64,000 nt of DNA from contig OX352762.1 in the NCBI GenBank assembly GCA_947095585.1, forward strand, positions 92,850,249-92,914,248, read 5' to 3'. The stretch is from Nephrocerus scutellatus. Lineage: Eukaryota; Arthropoda; Insecta; Diptera; Pipunculidae. Both the position numbers and the translations under genes were made by a program. Of this stretch, positions 10,370 to 24,267 are shown in pieces; within the stretch, counting starts at the first letter, position 1, and every line of letters starts with the position of its first letter. The notes under the pieces are model-generated. The model was not told the DNA's origin. It was given only the letters and a program-made list of their open reading frames with translations, and searched no databases.

Positions 10370-10945
10370 GAAAGTACAACAGTGGGCGTGCCTAAAAGTG
10401 GGTAGGCTTAAGTATTGGTAGTAAACTAAAGGTAAAAATAGGTTCAACACAGACATGCTATTTTTACCAACGTGGCCCAATTTTAACGGAAGGTGGATCA
10501 ATTTGTATTTAGGTTATATGGTATTTTATACAATTGAGTGGTATATCATATGGTTGAGTTATCGTAGTTTGTTATATAACACCTCTTTTGTATGGGAAAA
10601 ATTCAATCATATGATATACAATGAAGTAAATTTCAAAATGGCCTTTTAAAAGGAAAAACTTCTTTCTAATTATAAATAAAATAAGATACATAAATTAATT
10701 GATCCTACAGTTTATTACAAAGTGTCCACAATTTTCAAAAACGCCTTTTAAAAGGAAAACCTACCTCAGAATATTTAGAGTCAAAAACAATTGATTTTTC
10801 CGTAAAAGTTCAACAGTGGGCGTGTTTGAATGTGGGCGGGCCTCATGTTGATGTCAAATGAAAGCTGAAGTTTTTCCAAAACAACCATACTATTTTTATG
10901 GGCGTGTCCCAATTATCATGGAATGTGGATCAATTTATATTCATA
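10370..10945. repeat. Cluster of dispersed non-coding repeat copies
   Basis: aagt(a/t)caacagtgggcgtg occurs near 10371 and 10807. The lower-strand copy of the 5490-5575 repeat is near 10460-10560, with a third weak copy near 10895-10945 (cccaattatcatggaatgtg). No protein-coding signal. Confidence 0.5.
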
Positions 10946-11452
10946 ACAAATGATTTCATAAAAAATAGCTGATGATGTGATTTCCCTTGCTCAATTGTTT
11001 TATAACAATTGATTTTATTTAAAAAATTAAATTATTAAATGCAAGCAAATAAATTTACTTTATTTTGTATTTAAAAATGTATTATTACAAGTGTGGTAAC
11101 ACTTATACGCTGATTGCATTGTTTTGCTACTCTAATTCTATTGCGTGTTCACCCAGAGCAAACATCACTGAACAACACCACATTTAAACGCACCAGCAAC
11201 GGCATTTTCTTTCAACAAACGCCAAACTATTGAACGAATAAAAAAAAAGGAAAAACAACGCGAAGCGTGAAGCGTCATTTGTGCTTTAAGTTAAATGGCC
11301 TTTTGTTGGTGGTGTCATTAAACAGCAAACTGTAATAGAAAAAATTCAAGTTTATTTCAATATCTATAGTTTTAGGCAATTAAAGAGATAAATAAAAAGG
11401 AAAAAAATTACCAATTTGTAATATATTAAATAAAAGTACTAAAGAACACAGA

Positions 11453-14400
11453 ATGCCTCGAAAGCGTAAAATAACAGTTATCGATGAGGAAAAGGAAAAC
11501 GATGATGAATTCTCAAGTGGTAGACATCAAAGTAGCATTGCATCGTCTGCGAACGCTAGTAACGCGTTGCATCATGGTCCTATGCTCACAATTATGTCCA
11601 ATGTTCAGCTGAACGAGGCTTTTCACAAGAAATACGTCAAGGAAATGCAGCAACTATACGGGAAGGTAAGTTTGCCATGCTCACACAAATGCTGACAGAA
11701 GCAACCTTTAATTCCAATACGCTTTCTCTTATGTACACAGATGGACCATGACGCCTTCATGTTTACTTTTATTAAAATGATAAAATCAGCTATGGAAGCT
11801 GACGAGAATAATGAATACGCTAATACAACGCTTTTGTTCTGCGCCATGTTTGTCAGCTCATACGATGTGGAGGACACGCATCCTGTTCTTGTGGATTCAG
11901 TAAAATGGCTGCTGACGGTAAGATGTGACATGGTGGCGGTTATTTCTAACGATTTTAACGTTTTCTCTTCTTATTCCAGACGATTTCCCAGAACCCACAT
12001 ATTCGCTACAGATTGTGCCAATTTGTGAATATGATTCTGAATGCATTAGGTGCAGAGGCGGCCTTGGATGATATCATTTGTGACCGCATAATGGATTATA
12101 TGCTTGAGCGTTTGCGAGACATAAATCCTAATGTGAGGGTGCAAGCGATATTGGCTCTTCAACGGTTGCAGGTCCCCGACAACCCGGACGACACAGTTGT
12201 CCGGTCATATCAATTTCATTTGTGCTCCGATCCATCACCACGCGTACGTCAGGCTGTTATCACTTCTATGGGTCGCAATTACAATACCATTCCATACATC
12301 CTTGATCGCCTTTGGGACATCGATGAGAAGGTTCGACGCCACACATATTTGCACATGAGCAGTTACCCAGTGAAAGCGTACAAAGTGTCCCAGCGTCTCA
12401 CACTACTCGAGCAGGGCCTTAGCGATCGTTCCGAGATGGTCAAGAAAGTTGTCAGCACAATTCTGTTGCCTCAATGGCTGGAATCATATCAGAAAAATTA
12501 CATTTTGCTTGTCTCGGGTTTGAAGCTCGATGCGAATGAAGTAGAAATTGATCGTTTTCGGAAAATAGCTAAAGTTATGCTAAAGGATATTTTTAAGTGT
12601 GTAGCGTCCACTTGGCTAGACGACTGACTCCATCTTTTTACCAATTTCCCATTATTTACTATTCCTACAGACGTCAAAAGAAGGAAGACCTTGTCGCCTG
12701 CATTCCTTTGGAAGAGAATGGTGATTATCACAAGTGTGTACCTCATGATAAACTCACGATAGAAATGTCTCTCTACTGGCAGAGCCTCACAGAGTATCTG
12801 CAATTGGAAATGGCCGATGAGTTCGATCTAATCATCCCAGAGTTGAGCACTTTTTGTGCATATGTAGAGAAGTACGTCTTACATAGATCCGAATTATTTG
12901 CAATTGCTATTAATTTGTCGTCATCTTCAGATTTTGCGAAACGCAAAAACCCGAAATGGATAAATTTGAACGAATGGAATTCCAATACATTCTACTGGAG
13001 CTGATGGAGATACTTTACATTTTTGATTTGGGCGATGAGATTGGCCGGGATAATCTAAAAAAGCTGTTGTCTACAATCCTTAAAACAATTGATTTAGATG
13101 AGAAAGTCATCGAGATCATAGTGAAATGCGCTGAAAATTTGCTGCCCGATCAAAATGTTAGACTGCAGGTAAGTGTGCACACAGTTCCCTACTGTTATGT
13201 ATGCAAATATTTTAGCTCTGCTTTTTTGCAGTTCTTCGTCGAAATAATTCAAGAAATTTGCGATTTAAATTCTAATAAAAACGATCTAATTCATGACCGA
13301 AACCTCGTCAGTGAACTAATGGCGAAGTCGTCCGATAAGGATTTAAATTTGCGGCTTTCTTCGCTGAAAGTAAAAATTTTAGATCTCGAAGAGCAAGAAA
13401 TGAATTATGTGGAAAAAAAGGACTACGTGCAAGCACAGAAAATCACAGATGAAAAGAACTCATGTATGGAAGAGTATTCGAATTTACTGAAGCCCTTGCT
13501 AGAGAAGCACAACAATTTAAATGTGAGTAACACAAAAAGCAAAGAGGTGTATGATGTTGAAAAGCATATTAATTTTGTAACAATTTAAGAACTCTCTGTC
13601 ATTGCAACAATCGAAGAAAGTAACATCTGATTCAATAATGAAGTGCTTGCAGATGGCTTTCTATATGGTCGTCTCAAAAAAAGTGAAATCTCTGACTCCC
13701 AACGTGTGCAAGCTGTACAATGTAAGTTTTCTGTGCGTTACATGGTATTTAAACATTTTCAAAACATTGTTTCTCCCCCTAAGGAATTCATTCGACGTCA
13801 TATCGCCTCATATCAAATCTCTATTCGAGATTGGGCACTCAAATGCGGTACTGCCTATAGTATGTTGTACGAGGTACTCGCCAAAGATGTCTTTGAGGAG
13901 TTGTATTCGCAGTTTTACAAGAACCACAACATTCGCATCTGGAAGACGTCGATAACGTGTATTTTTGAGTTGTTGGATAGGTAAGTGGCAGTCTAAGTGG
14001 CGGTTTCTAAGCATACGATAATGGAATAATTTCTGCAGGTATGGCTGCACGAATTTAATCGGTCAAGAGCAGCCAAACAAAACTAAGAAGCACGGCCGAC
14101 AATTGTACAACACACTGGAATTCCTCGATACTGATGATGACGCATCAACGACGTCCTCTGGCCAGGGAGTCGATGTTATTTTTATGATGTCGCATTTTCT
14201 CGACACGTGTGACGATGTTTGTATTATGAGTGCAATTGTTAAAGGTTTTTGTCGGCTTGTGCTGCACGGTCATATTAACAACAGTGAGATTATCGAAAAG
14301 TTGCTGCTGCGTTACTTCAATCCAACAACTGGTAAGTGGTTGTGGTAAGGAATCAATTATTATACCTCCTTCTTAAACATACAATCCTTCCGTCACGTAG

Positions 14401-17400
14401 ATCCCGAAATTAATCAGATTCTTGGAGTATTTTTTGAGAATTTAATTCGAAGTAAAAAGCAAGACAACCTCCAGCCGTGTATTTTGCCAACCTTGTCGAC
14501 CGTCCTGAGCGCTCCCTATGAAAGTCCCTTGCATGAAATTAAACCAGACACTATTATGCGATTCGCCATCGATGCAACAAGGCCTGAGTTTTGTGCGACC
14601 GGTGTAAACAGTCATAATAAGTTAGCGCAATTGTTTTTGCAAGAAATGCAAAATAATATAACTAACAAAGAGTTGTGCAAACTGCTCGCCAAGGGGTTGA
14701 TTACACTTGAACTGACGGTGTACGACCAGTTGTCACTTAAGGCCGAACTAAAGGAGTCTGCCGAAAAGCTAATGGCGGTAAAATTGATCACACAAATGTG
14801 CCAATTGTAAAATTTAATTTTTGTTTTTTTCTGTTCAGTGCGATTTTGATGGAAAAACTGTGAAGAATATTAGCGATTTTAAGGATATGCTCGATGGAGT
14901 TTTCAATCCACAACTGAAGAGCGTCGATGGCGGCGATTGTTCCGATGATGTAAGTGGCTCTCACGCTATATGCGCCGATTATTCTAAATGTTTCTCTATT
15001 ACTAGGAGGATAAGTCAGACGATGAAGCAACATTAGTAGCTGATAATGAGATAGAAGGAACACAAGCGCAGAATCCATCGGTTTCGGAATGTAATGAAGG
15101 TTCTACTGCCGAAAAGCAAAATAAAACTGTACAACCAATGTCTGACAGTACTGATAATACTATCACTGAGACTGGGGATTCAGATAAACAGACAGCTGCA
15201 CGTTTAACGACATCCTCTCGCTCACCAGAAACGCCAACTACTTTCGGTCGGGACAACATAGTTGGTCTTCGTTATCTTCGTAAATCCCTAAACAGTAATC
15301 GAACCAACTCAACCAGCGATGATGGTAGTGGTGGAGGTCCATCGCGACCGCCAAAAATCCGCATTGAAGCCAGAATCGATTCTGACAAAAAGCCCAGTCA
15401 ACCAAACGAACCGAATAATATGGTCTCTGGAAGGAATTCTCGCGCTAGAAGAAATCTACGAAATATTGGAAAAACCACGAATGCAGTCAGCAGCCGAGGT
15501 AATCAAGCGACCAAAGTGGTGGAAATTGAGGATATTGATCAGCGGTTGCAAGACGTCGAAGAGGAGGACAAAGACAACGACGATGCCGCCAAGAAGCAGA
15601 CCAACGAGAAGGCTAAGATAAAACGTATCGATAATGCAAAAGCTGCTGCTAAGAAGCAATCACCGGAGAAGAAAAGAGACGAAACAAGCAAATCATTGTC
15701 GCCACCTGGAACATCAGCAGCAGCAAGGCGGCGAGCAGCGAGGCAGGCTCAACAAACTGATCTTGCAGCAGCAGAGGAAAGCCCTGCATCAGCCGATAAG
15801 GTAATGATAAGAAATTTCTGATACTTGGCATTCAATGCAACTCACTTTCCAATTTGCCATTTCAGTCAAATTCTTCCGACATAATCGCAGCGTCTCCTAC
15901 CGCCACAGATGTTCACAGCATGACGCGTTCACGACGTGCCATACTCAGTCGTACGACTCGGAAAAACACCTCTCAAGTGAGTACCAAGCGAAAAGGCCTT
16001 CAATTGTGAGAACGTTTTTTTAGGCAATGCAAATGTGCAAACCACCTAAATCACACCAGTGAGGTGATACATTTAGTTATCCCATTACTATCATCTACAA
16101 TAACATAAACTCTCCTCTCTGCAATACATCATAACGACGCACATAAAAAGAAAAACAAACAAAATTAACTCATGTAACAAATATTTTGTGTAATTGTATA
16201 TAAAAGAGAAAGAAATTAATTTTTTAGTTTTTCGAGAAATCGAGAAGAAAATCAAAATCAAATTGTCGTTTGTAATTTTATTTCCCATTTGTGACTTTCG
16301 TGATGACTACAACAAAGTAGTAGGTAGGCTGTAGGTGGTAGTGTTGTTGTTGTTCCCTCCCCTTTATAATACAAGTATTAATTATTGTTGTTGTTGAATA
16401 TAATTAATAAGCGCTAGTGGTGCTAGCTCTTCATTTGCTGTAGTAGAATGTATTGAGAAGTCGCAGCGCTTGCGATTAATAGTAATAGCTGCACTGTTAA
16501 TTCTGTTCTTAAGCACTCATATTCGAAATCCTATTTGCAGAATACAACTACAACTACGAATGCGATTGCGACTAGGACTACAACAACAGGGTCGTCAGCA
16601 GGAGAACATAAAACTGCAGCGTCTAATGATAATCCTTCGACAGCGGCTGCGGCGGTATCGACACCAACCAGAAACGGCCGCAAACGTACGTTCCAGACAT
16701 CACCAAAAGGCCAACACATCGCAGGTTCTATAGAAAATGCGTCTCCTTTCCGCAAGAAAACTAAGACAGAAAGTGTTGATGTTTCAGGATTGACAGCGCC
16801 TTTGACTAAGGAGTCAGTTGTGAAAAACACCAGTCAACCGAAAAATAAGGAAGTTACATCACCGATGAGAACAAGAAAAACGAGAACTGCTGTTGTTGAA
16901 GGCAGCAGCGGCGGTGTTGGTGGTGGTGGTGGTGGAAGTCCGTCATCAAGCAAAGAAAATGTCGCAAAGAGTCCCATCGATCGGACGCTGGATTCTGACA
17001 ATGCAGAGGACAGCGAAAACGACGAAACTGATGTAAATACATCCAAGATAGACGCAGTGGCGGCACCAACCAGTATAAGGCGGTCTATTACACGAAAGCG
17101 CACACTAACGTCTCGAGTTGCTGTCATGCTGGAGCGCAATGTAATCAGCGCCTCCGCCGGAACCAGTACGAGAAATTCAGCCAAAATGGAAAAACAAAGC
17201 AACGTTATTATGACACGCAAAAGACTTTCACTGGAGTACAATAACAATAAGAATGCCACCACCAACAGCAGCAGCGCCCGCAAGCCAGCTGCAGCGACAT
17301 CACAAAAGAAAACATCTGCGCCTGCGACAAGAGTAAGTAAAATTCCCGTGAATCTTGCATTGCGCAAAAAAATGGCCAACACCGCCAGCAACGGTAGCGG

Positions 17401-17710
17401 TAGCAGCAGCACTGGGCCATCCTCATCAAGTGAGAGCCCCCGAAGTCAACCGGTACCGGCAAAAAAAAACAATCTTGCACGCCACCACTCACTAGAACGA
17501 CCAAAAGCCACTGCCGTCATTAAGACAACACGATCCCGAACACCAAATAGTAGGCTGCGGAAGCCTACGCCGGCAACAAGTGTTGCCACCGCCACAACTA
17601 CCAGCACCAGCAGGACTGGTGTTATTGCAATGACGAGAATCGTACGAGCCACTCGAGCGACCACAATGACCACCGGAAAGAGTAAACTTATTCGCAAACG
17701 GAACACTTGA
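11453..17710 (+). CDS. Condensin complex subunit Cap-G (NCAPG)
   Basis: Fourteen exons: 11453-11665, 11741-11917, 11980-12596, 12671-12871, 12931-13168, 13232-13522, 13590-13721, 13784-13980, 14039-14331, 14401-14777, 14839-14949, 15006-15800, 15866-15976, 16541-17710. The phases close to 1640 aa. The N-terminal half is HEAT repeats, e.g. RLRDINPNVRVQAILALQRL and SDPSPRVRQAVITSMGRN. A short acidic, coiled-coil-like segment follows in exon 6, then the Cnd3-type C-terminal condensin domain (about 580-950; KKVTSDSIMKCLQMAFYMVV, EFIRRHIASYQISIRDWALK). The last ~690 residues are Ser/Thr/Arg/Lys-rich and disordered, longer than in most relatives. Condensin I G-subunits bind DNA with Cap-H and drive mitotic chromosome compaction. 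The exon-3 donor is GTGTGT and the exon-4 donor GTACGT; both are needed to keep frame. Very strong family call; exon 12-14 tail borders are less certain. Confidence 0.93.
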
Positions 17711-18359
17711 AACGAGAGGTGCTGCTGGTGTGTCCACTAGCCACTTTACATATAGTATACCCATCTACACGTATAGATTCGAAATTTATTTAGTAACATT
17801 TTAGCAACGTCATGAGTTAGGCGGCTGTCTGTAGGCTGGATGCTCACCTGCTCAGCTGTTAGCGCACTGTATTTTGTTTGTTTATCATCTCACATTACTT
17901 ACCTATAATATACTATAAAAATTATATATATTTTTTAACAAAATTCGATTCCTTATCTTGTTTACACCTTCATTCTTGTCAATTGAGTTCTTCTTCACAC
18001 GAAGCATAAAATTCTGCTTACAAGTATTAACCTTAGAACACGCCTATACAACATTTCTATCACACGTAACAAAAATCATTAAAAAAATATTTAGTAAAAT
18101 TATTAAACAAAAAATGTTATTTGTTGAACAATTTGTGACCAAACCCTATTTGTTCTACAGCAACATACAAAATAGAATTCATTATACATAATAGAATTAA
18201 CCGAGTGTACATACTTTAATTTTATATTACTATTAACTTTATACAAATTGTTGTAGATAAATAAAATTAATATTAATAATATGGAACCATGTTTTTATCT
18301 GAAGTTCGTTAACATCGTACTGTTGGTGGTGCAACAATTCTGTGTCGTTGATGATTATT
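17711..18359. other. 3' flank of Cap-G
   Basis: AT-rich, presumably 3' UTR and spacer. No ORF worth reporting before the decayed LINE begins. Confidence 0.4.
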
Positions 18360-21300
18360 TCAAATAGCATTTCGAGAAATAACTGAAAAAAATATAAATA
18401 ACTTGTGACCAGTTTCATTAGCATCATATTTGGCTCTACAACTGGTGGCCTCCCGCAAAAATTCTCTCCACCGGTCCCGATTTCGGCCGATGTCATCCAG
18501 TTTGGCATCCCTAAACAATGGGCGTCCTGGTCTACGCCAATCTTGGCCGTCCTCGCTGTCGTATTTCATAAATCCTATCGCAAAGGACTTTCAGAGCAGG
18601 ATCCTCTTCGCTCATGCGAGCCAGGTGTCCTGCCCACTACCGAGCTTAATTTTCTTCACAATGTCGACATCGCGGTAACGCTCGTAGACCTCATCATTAT
18701 AAAGTCTCCGTAATCGTCCTTCCTCACATACGTGGCCAACAATTCTCCGGAAGACTTTTCTCTCGAACGCGGCTATGAGGTCAGAATGATTTCTGCTAAG
18801 CACCCAAGTCTCGGATCCATGGTATCACCATTGTCTTATATACCAGTAGCTTGGATGTTATGGTAAAGTTCCTGGATTTGAAGAGTCTTGACAGACTATA
18901 GTTTGGCTTTAAGCAACCGTGCGCCTATTTCTGGTTCCATGCTGTTATCGGCTGCTATAGTTGACCCGAGATAGTTAAAGGATTGCACTACTTCATATTC
19001 GCGCTCCACTATTTGAATTGAGGGACCATTGTTGGATCTTCTACTGGCAGACGTGGCCACAATGTACTTTGTTTTGCTCTCATTTATGTGCAGCCCCAGA
19101 TTTCGTGCCGCCTACTTGATCTGGATGAAAGCTTCCTGTACAGCTCTTCGGTTTCTTCCAACGCCTTGTCAATATCGTCTGCGTAGGCCAGTATCTGAAT
19201 GGACTTATAGAGGATTGTTTCTCTCGCCGTTACGTCAGAGTCTCGGAACACTTTCTCCAACACCAGGTTGAAGAGGACGTATGCCAGTCCATCCCCTTGT
19301 AGGAGCCCGTTAAAGATGTTGATCAGGCTTGATAGTGATCCGGATATTTTTACCTGGCTTATAACATTGGCCATAATCAACCTACATAGTCGTGTCAGTT
19401 TATTTGGGATGCCGAATTCTCTCATGGCTTTAGTTTAGTTTAGTTCTACTCTGGCTATGCTATCATAGGCGGCTTTAAAGTCTATAAAAAGATGGTGTAG
19501 TGAGTTTTGAAACTCTAGACATTTTCCATCACCTATCTAAGGGTGTAAATCTGATCAATTGTTGATTTGCCTGGGATGAAGCCACACTGGTATGGACCAA
19601 TGATGACTAGCGTATGGGGCTATCCTGTCTTGAAGGATAGAGGGAAAATCTTATACGCGGTACTCAAGAACGTTATGCACGATAATTGCTGCAGGTTGTG
19701 ATATCGCCTTTCTTATGTGTGCGGCACAGGATGCCTCTTCGCCAGTCTTCTGGCATCGCTTCTTCCTCTCATACTTGCATTATTAGTTCATGAATTGCTT
19801 GGTGTATTGCGGGGCCTTCTATTTTTATCAGTTCCGCTGGGATACCATCGGATCCCGGGGCCTTATTATTTTGAGCCGATTTATCGCTCTGCTAACTCCG
19901 TCTATGCTTAGTGGCGGCAGCATAGTGTGGTCTTCGGTCATTGGTGGAGCCTCCAATTCCTCTGTTAGCCGGCCATTAAGCAACTCATGAAAGTGCTCTT
20001 CCCATCGCTTTAAGATGCCTTCGAGATTGGCGATCAGATTACCCTCTTTGTCCTTGCAGTATGTGCAACGGGGTGTATATTGCGTCATACCGCGGACTTT
20101 TTGGTAGAAATTCCGCGCATGGTGCAGTCCCCGCTCTCAGTACTGTTCCAGTTCACGGACGAGATTCTTTTCCCATACTGCTTTCTTTCGCCGGTGAACT
20201 GTTTTTTCATATCTTCTGAGCTCTTTATATTCATCTTCGCGTGCCCGCGTTCTATGAGATTGTTGCATTGCTCGGTACGCAACATTCTTACGTTCAGTCG
20301 CTAGCTTACATTCGTCATCGAACCAGTCGCTCCGATCTCTACGACTACTGCCGAAGATGAAGTCAGCAGTACTAATGACAGTACATATTCTTAAAGCGTT
20401 TCCGTTTCTCTTCTACTCCCGGCATCACGGCCACAGGACTTACTCTCCCTGCATTTAGGGCGAGTCCTATCATAGCCGAGTTGGTTCGAAAGTGATTCTG
20501 TCTTTTTTGATGATGCAATCCGCATTTGGAGCACTACACCAAAAAGATAGTGGTCCGAGTCGACGTTGGCACCTCAGGGCGAGTGGCTTCATCAGGAGAT
20601 ACCCAGGTGGCTTTGTGGATATTTTTAAGCGCAAACCTTGTACTCGCAACGACCAAATTATTGCTTGCTGTCATCTCTATGACTCGTTGTTCATTGTCAT
20701 TACTCATTAGTGTTCTCATGTAAGCTATGGGTGCCAATGTATTGCCTGAATACTGGCTCCCTACCTATTTTGGCATTTATATCCCCCAAAATGATTTTTA
20801 CGTCATACTGAGGCAGACATGGAGTTCCCGTTTGACTGATTCGAAGAATTCTTCTTTTCATCATCTGGGGAATCTTCTGTAGGTGCGTGAACGTTTATGA
20901 GGCCTATGTTTTTAAATCTGCCCTGCACGCGAAGGGTGCATAGCCGTTCATTTATTGCTTTAAAGCCGATAACGGTTGGTTTCATTCTTTTGCTGACTAG
21001 AAACCCCACCCCGAGCACATTACAGCGTGACAGCTGTAATATATGTCATATTCTGATTTTTGTAAGACACCATTCCCCGTCCATCGCATCTCCTGAATTG
21101 CTATTATGTCATCATTCTATTTGGACAGGGTATCGGCTAGCTGCTGTGCAGCTCGAGCTCTATACAGTGAGCGTACGTTCCATGAGAAAATTCTTAAATC
21201 GTTTAGCCGTTTTCGTTGCCGTGGTCGTCGTCGTTCATCAGTGTATCCGAGGCTGATTTGGGGTTCCGTAATATGGTTTTTTACGGGCGAGGTTATTAGC

Positions 21301-21580
21301 CTCGCGGCAACCTTACTTTGAAGGGACTAGCCCGATCATTTCGCTTTTCCTGTACTGGAGGAAAATTACCAGCGGCCACCACGTGGAGGTTTGATCGCAC
21401 TTCCACCAGTCAGAGATAGTTGCGGCCACATGCATTTCTGAAGCATTCCGTGTTAATCTCCCTACTCTGCTGAGGGCTGACCGCCATTGATAGATATTAG
21501 CACTCTTCGGACTACTAAAAATAAGATCAGAATTTTTTAACAAATGGGACTTTGACTTAGGTCGTGATAGAAGAAGCAAC
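18360..21580 (-). mobile_element. Decayed non-LTR retrotransposon (LINE), near full length
   Basis: Read on the minus strand, broken frames follow LINE order. Near 21018-20803 is an endonuclease piece (KNIGLINVHAPTEDSPDD). Near 20088-19828 is a linker (LEGILKRWEEHFHELLNGRL). Near 19425-19084 is reverse transcriptase with LAYADDI in the fingers/palm region. Near 18803-18612 and 18569-18360 is the C-terminal domain (FERKVFRRIVG; RWREFLREATSCRAKYD). Many stops and frameshifts mark it as dead. A 21280-21760 segment upstream contains a partly duplicated block (gaggttttattgggctcgag at about 21572 and 21691). The clade is probably RTE/CR1-like but not settled. Confidence 0.8.
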
Positions 21581-21859
21581 AGAGGTTTTATTGGGCTCGA
21601 GTAGCCTTAAGCACTGGGAAGTTCTCTCCACTATCCTATTCTTGAAGTTCCACCAGGACTACAGTTCTAGTCGTGAAGCAGGAACGATCAGAGGTTTTAT
21701 TGGGCTCGAGTAGCCTTAAACACTTTTGGTTCTCCTGTTCGTCTCAACCAGCATTGAAAGCCCACATTGGGTGCAACTGGCAAAAGGTAAATCTGAAGGC
21801 GCAATATCCAGAGCTAGTAGATATTCAAGCGGACTTCAGTAGTCGTCCATCTCGAACGA

Positions 21860-22100
21860 AGTAAACGTATATTTGTGTTATTCGCTGATACTACTCAAGG
21901 CAGCGTTTAAACAACACAAATATTACATGGCGATCCTGCCAGGAGTCGAATAAATATTCTTGCCAGTCTTCGTTGAAACTTTGCTTCGTTCCTGCCAATT
22001 TACTGTACAAGACGCAGTTAATAAACATAATAAGAAATATATATAGAAATACAATAATACACGACAGCTATCGTGTAACAATTTTGACACATCCTGTAGG
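21860..22100 (+). mobile_element. Possible LTR end and primer-binding site
   Basis: aaatattacatggcgatcctgccagg shares the attacatggcgatcctgc string with about 6555. TGGCGATCCTGC directly after a ...TTACA end looks like an LTR retrotransposon PBS. No gag or pol follows, so at most a solo or truncated element. Confidence 0.3.
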
Positions 22101-22357
22101 ATATTCCATATATTCTATTTAGTTAACACATATTACAAAGCAATGTGTAACGATCTTTTCCGAATTAATATAACTGAATATAGGAAAACAACACACACCT
22201 AGTTACAGATAAAAAAAAACTTTATAGCAGGTGTATTGTCTTATGTTGGAGTAGTATGACACCTTAGAGTATGGGATGGGTATAGGCTTATGAATTTTGC
22301 AGTTGATCCCTATCAGATTCAAATCCCTTGAGCGTGTGTGCATTAAAAAAGTAGGAA

Positions 22358-23300
22358 TTAAATTCTTTTGGTTTTTAGCATTAAGTCATTTCGTTTTACG
22401 TTTGTTCTGACGAAAATTTGAATATAGCTACAGTTACGACTATAAATTCGGACATAAACACTTCGGTAATTGCCGGTAATTTTGCGTTCGATGTTAGTCC
22501 TTAGGTCGTTAAAAGTCTCTGGCTTATTGACAAAGAAAAATTCCAGAGGTGTCATATCACACGAACAAGGCGGCCAATTCCATCCATTTATGGAAGTAAT
22601 TTCTCGAAACATGCATGTGGCGTCCTTGAAACAAATAAATACTCTAACTCGCCTATGAATAATCAGTCAACATGGTTCGGTAGCGATCTCCATTGACTGT
22701 GACTGCGTTTCTAGCATCAAATAGTACATTTTTGTGGGTTTAATGGCATTTCGTGAATAGCTTCATGCTCCTGACTTGCCCAAGTGCCAATGTTTTGCTT
22801 ATTAACGAAGCCGTTGAGCCAGAAATGAGCTTCATCGCTGAAAATGTCGTTGTGATAAAAATCAGGATAACTTTCGCACATTTTTAGCGACCAATTATTG
22901 AAGTTCGTCGCAGCTGAAGATCAGAGTTCTGTGGTCTAAGCGCAAGTCCTTGCTAAAAATTCTGCAACCATCTAGCAACGAGACTACTAATTCCTGGGAT
23001 CGAAGCGGAAAGGTATGCATTTTGGAAAGAGCTAAACCTTCACTTTATGCGGTAAGACAACTGGGAAGCATAATTGACCTTAACGTAGCAGAGCACAAGG
23101 TTGATCCTGGAAAAATTTAAAAAATTTAGGACCTCACACTCGCGGCGGTTTCAGCCGCTACATTCTGGACTTACATAATTATGTTGGCACACATTTTCCC
23201 ACCAGACGTTCAATTGTTCGTTTATCTGGCATCTAGCGCAAAGAAAGTTTCGTAACCGAACGACAACGCCGCTTTAAGCTTAAATACAATAATAATGCAA
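22358..23300 (-). pseudogene. Tc1/mariner-superfamily transposase fossil (DDE type)
   Basis: Minus-strand reading gives broken pieces IFSDEAHFWLNGFVNKQN (first catalytic Asp region, near 22850-22800) and NWPPCSCDMTPLEFFF (the second conserved block before the last acidic residue, near 22590-22530), then a helical C-terminal part. Frames are interrupted by stops. It resembles the element at 30700-31887 (both have VNKQN after SDE.HF). Terminal repeats were not located. Confidence 0.65.
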
Positions 23301-24267
23301 ACGCGTGTAATTTTTCATGATTTAATGGGTTGAAATATGAAACAACCCGTCCCTAACTTCACGCATATCCAATATACTGTTGCGTCGTTTCAATTGAAAA
23401 CTCTTTATGATAATATTTTCTTGATAATTTAAGGATACAAGATAACTATTGAGACAATGCAACACGTAGAAGGATCATGATGGAGTCTTCTACTCTTTAC
23501 GCGTTACAGTGGGAAGCTACTAGTACTTGAAGAGAGAGTATTAAAGTAACATAATAAAAGTTGTTTTTCGTATTTTCAAATTGAGGCAAGGATGGGCTGA
23601 ACGGTGAAGTTTATCTTCTGACTCAATATTCGAACGAAATTTGACTTTAAATAGAAACAGCATTAGCGTAATTTGTTTAGCGTAATATTAAATGAATTTA
23701 ATTTCGGTAAGAGTTTCTTGCTTTACATAAATTGATGATAAAAATAACAATTAGGTAGGCAATCATACTCGATTGTTTAATGCTAATGTTAAATATAAAA
23801 AATATGTACTATAAAAATTTATACAAATATTAATGTAAAATGTAATTTGAATTTCTCACTTTTCAGCCAGCATCTGCAGCGTGGTTTTTTATTCGATAAA
23901 AAAGACAGCTGTAATATGTGTATATTATTATGTATGTATATAAAAACTACTTATTTGTTCGCTTTTAGGAGTATTATAACATAGTAAGTACTTAATCGAG
24001 ATTCAGACTTTAATTGTTAAAGTTGAGTAGGAAAACAAAGCTTTTGATTTTGATTAGTTTTTCAAAGGAATGAAGCGTCGTGTCATAATCGTGATTAGGA
24101 TTAGTGGTTAGCAACATTAAAAATGTAAAGAAGTCAAAGTTGGTCGGCTTATTAGCATGGTAAGTCGCAACTGTTGTGTCGCTGTTGTGAGACAATAAAT
24201 ACTGCGTCGATCGAACCAGTCCAGTGAGTTGAGCTTAGGAGCGCTTTGATCTCCTTTTCGCCTGTTG
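23301..24267. other. Downstream of the Ack-like stop codon; probable 3' UTR and spacer
   Basis: AT-rich, no ORF with family resemblance. The part nearest 24267 is likely the Ack-like 3' UTR. The mariner-like fossil ends before it. Confidence 0.4.

Larger units (their letters stand above)
9101..11452. other. Intergenic region between divergently oriented UQCC1 and Cap-G
   Basis: Must contain both promoters. Mostly AT-rich. It holds a MITE fragment at about 9488-9580 and dispersed repeat copies at 10370-10945. The last 300 bp before 11453 look like a 5' UTR (no ORF, A-rich leader). No TATA box stands out. Confidence 0.45.

Noticed and set aside
16531..17764. Several long antisense ORFs opposite Cap-G exon 14
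   Set aside because: Shadow frames of a low-complexity Ser/Thr/Arg coding exon; no family resemblance.
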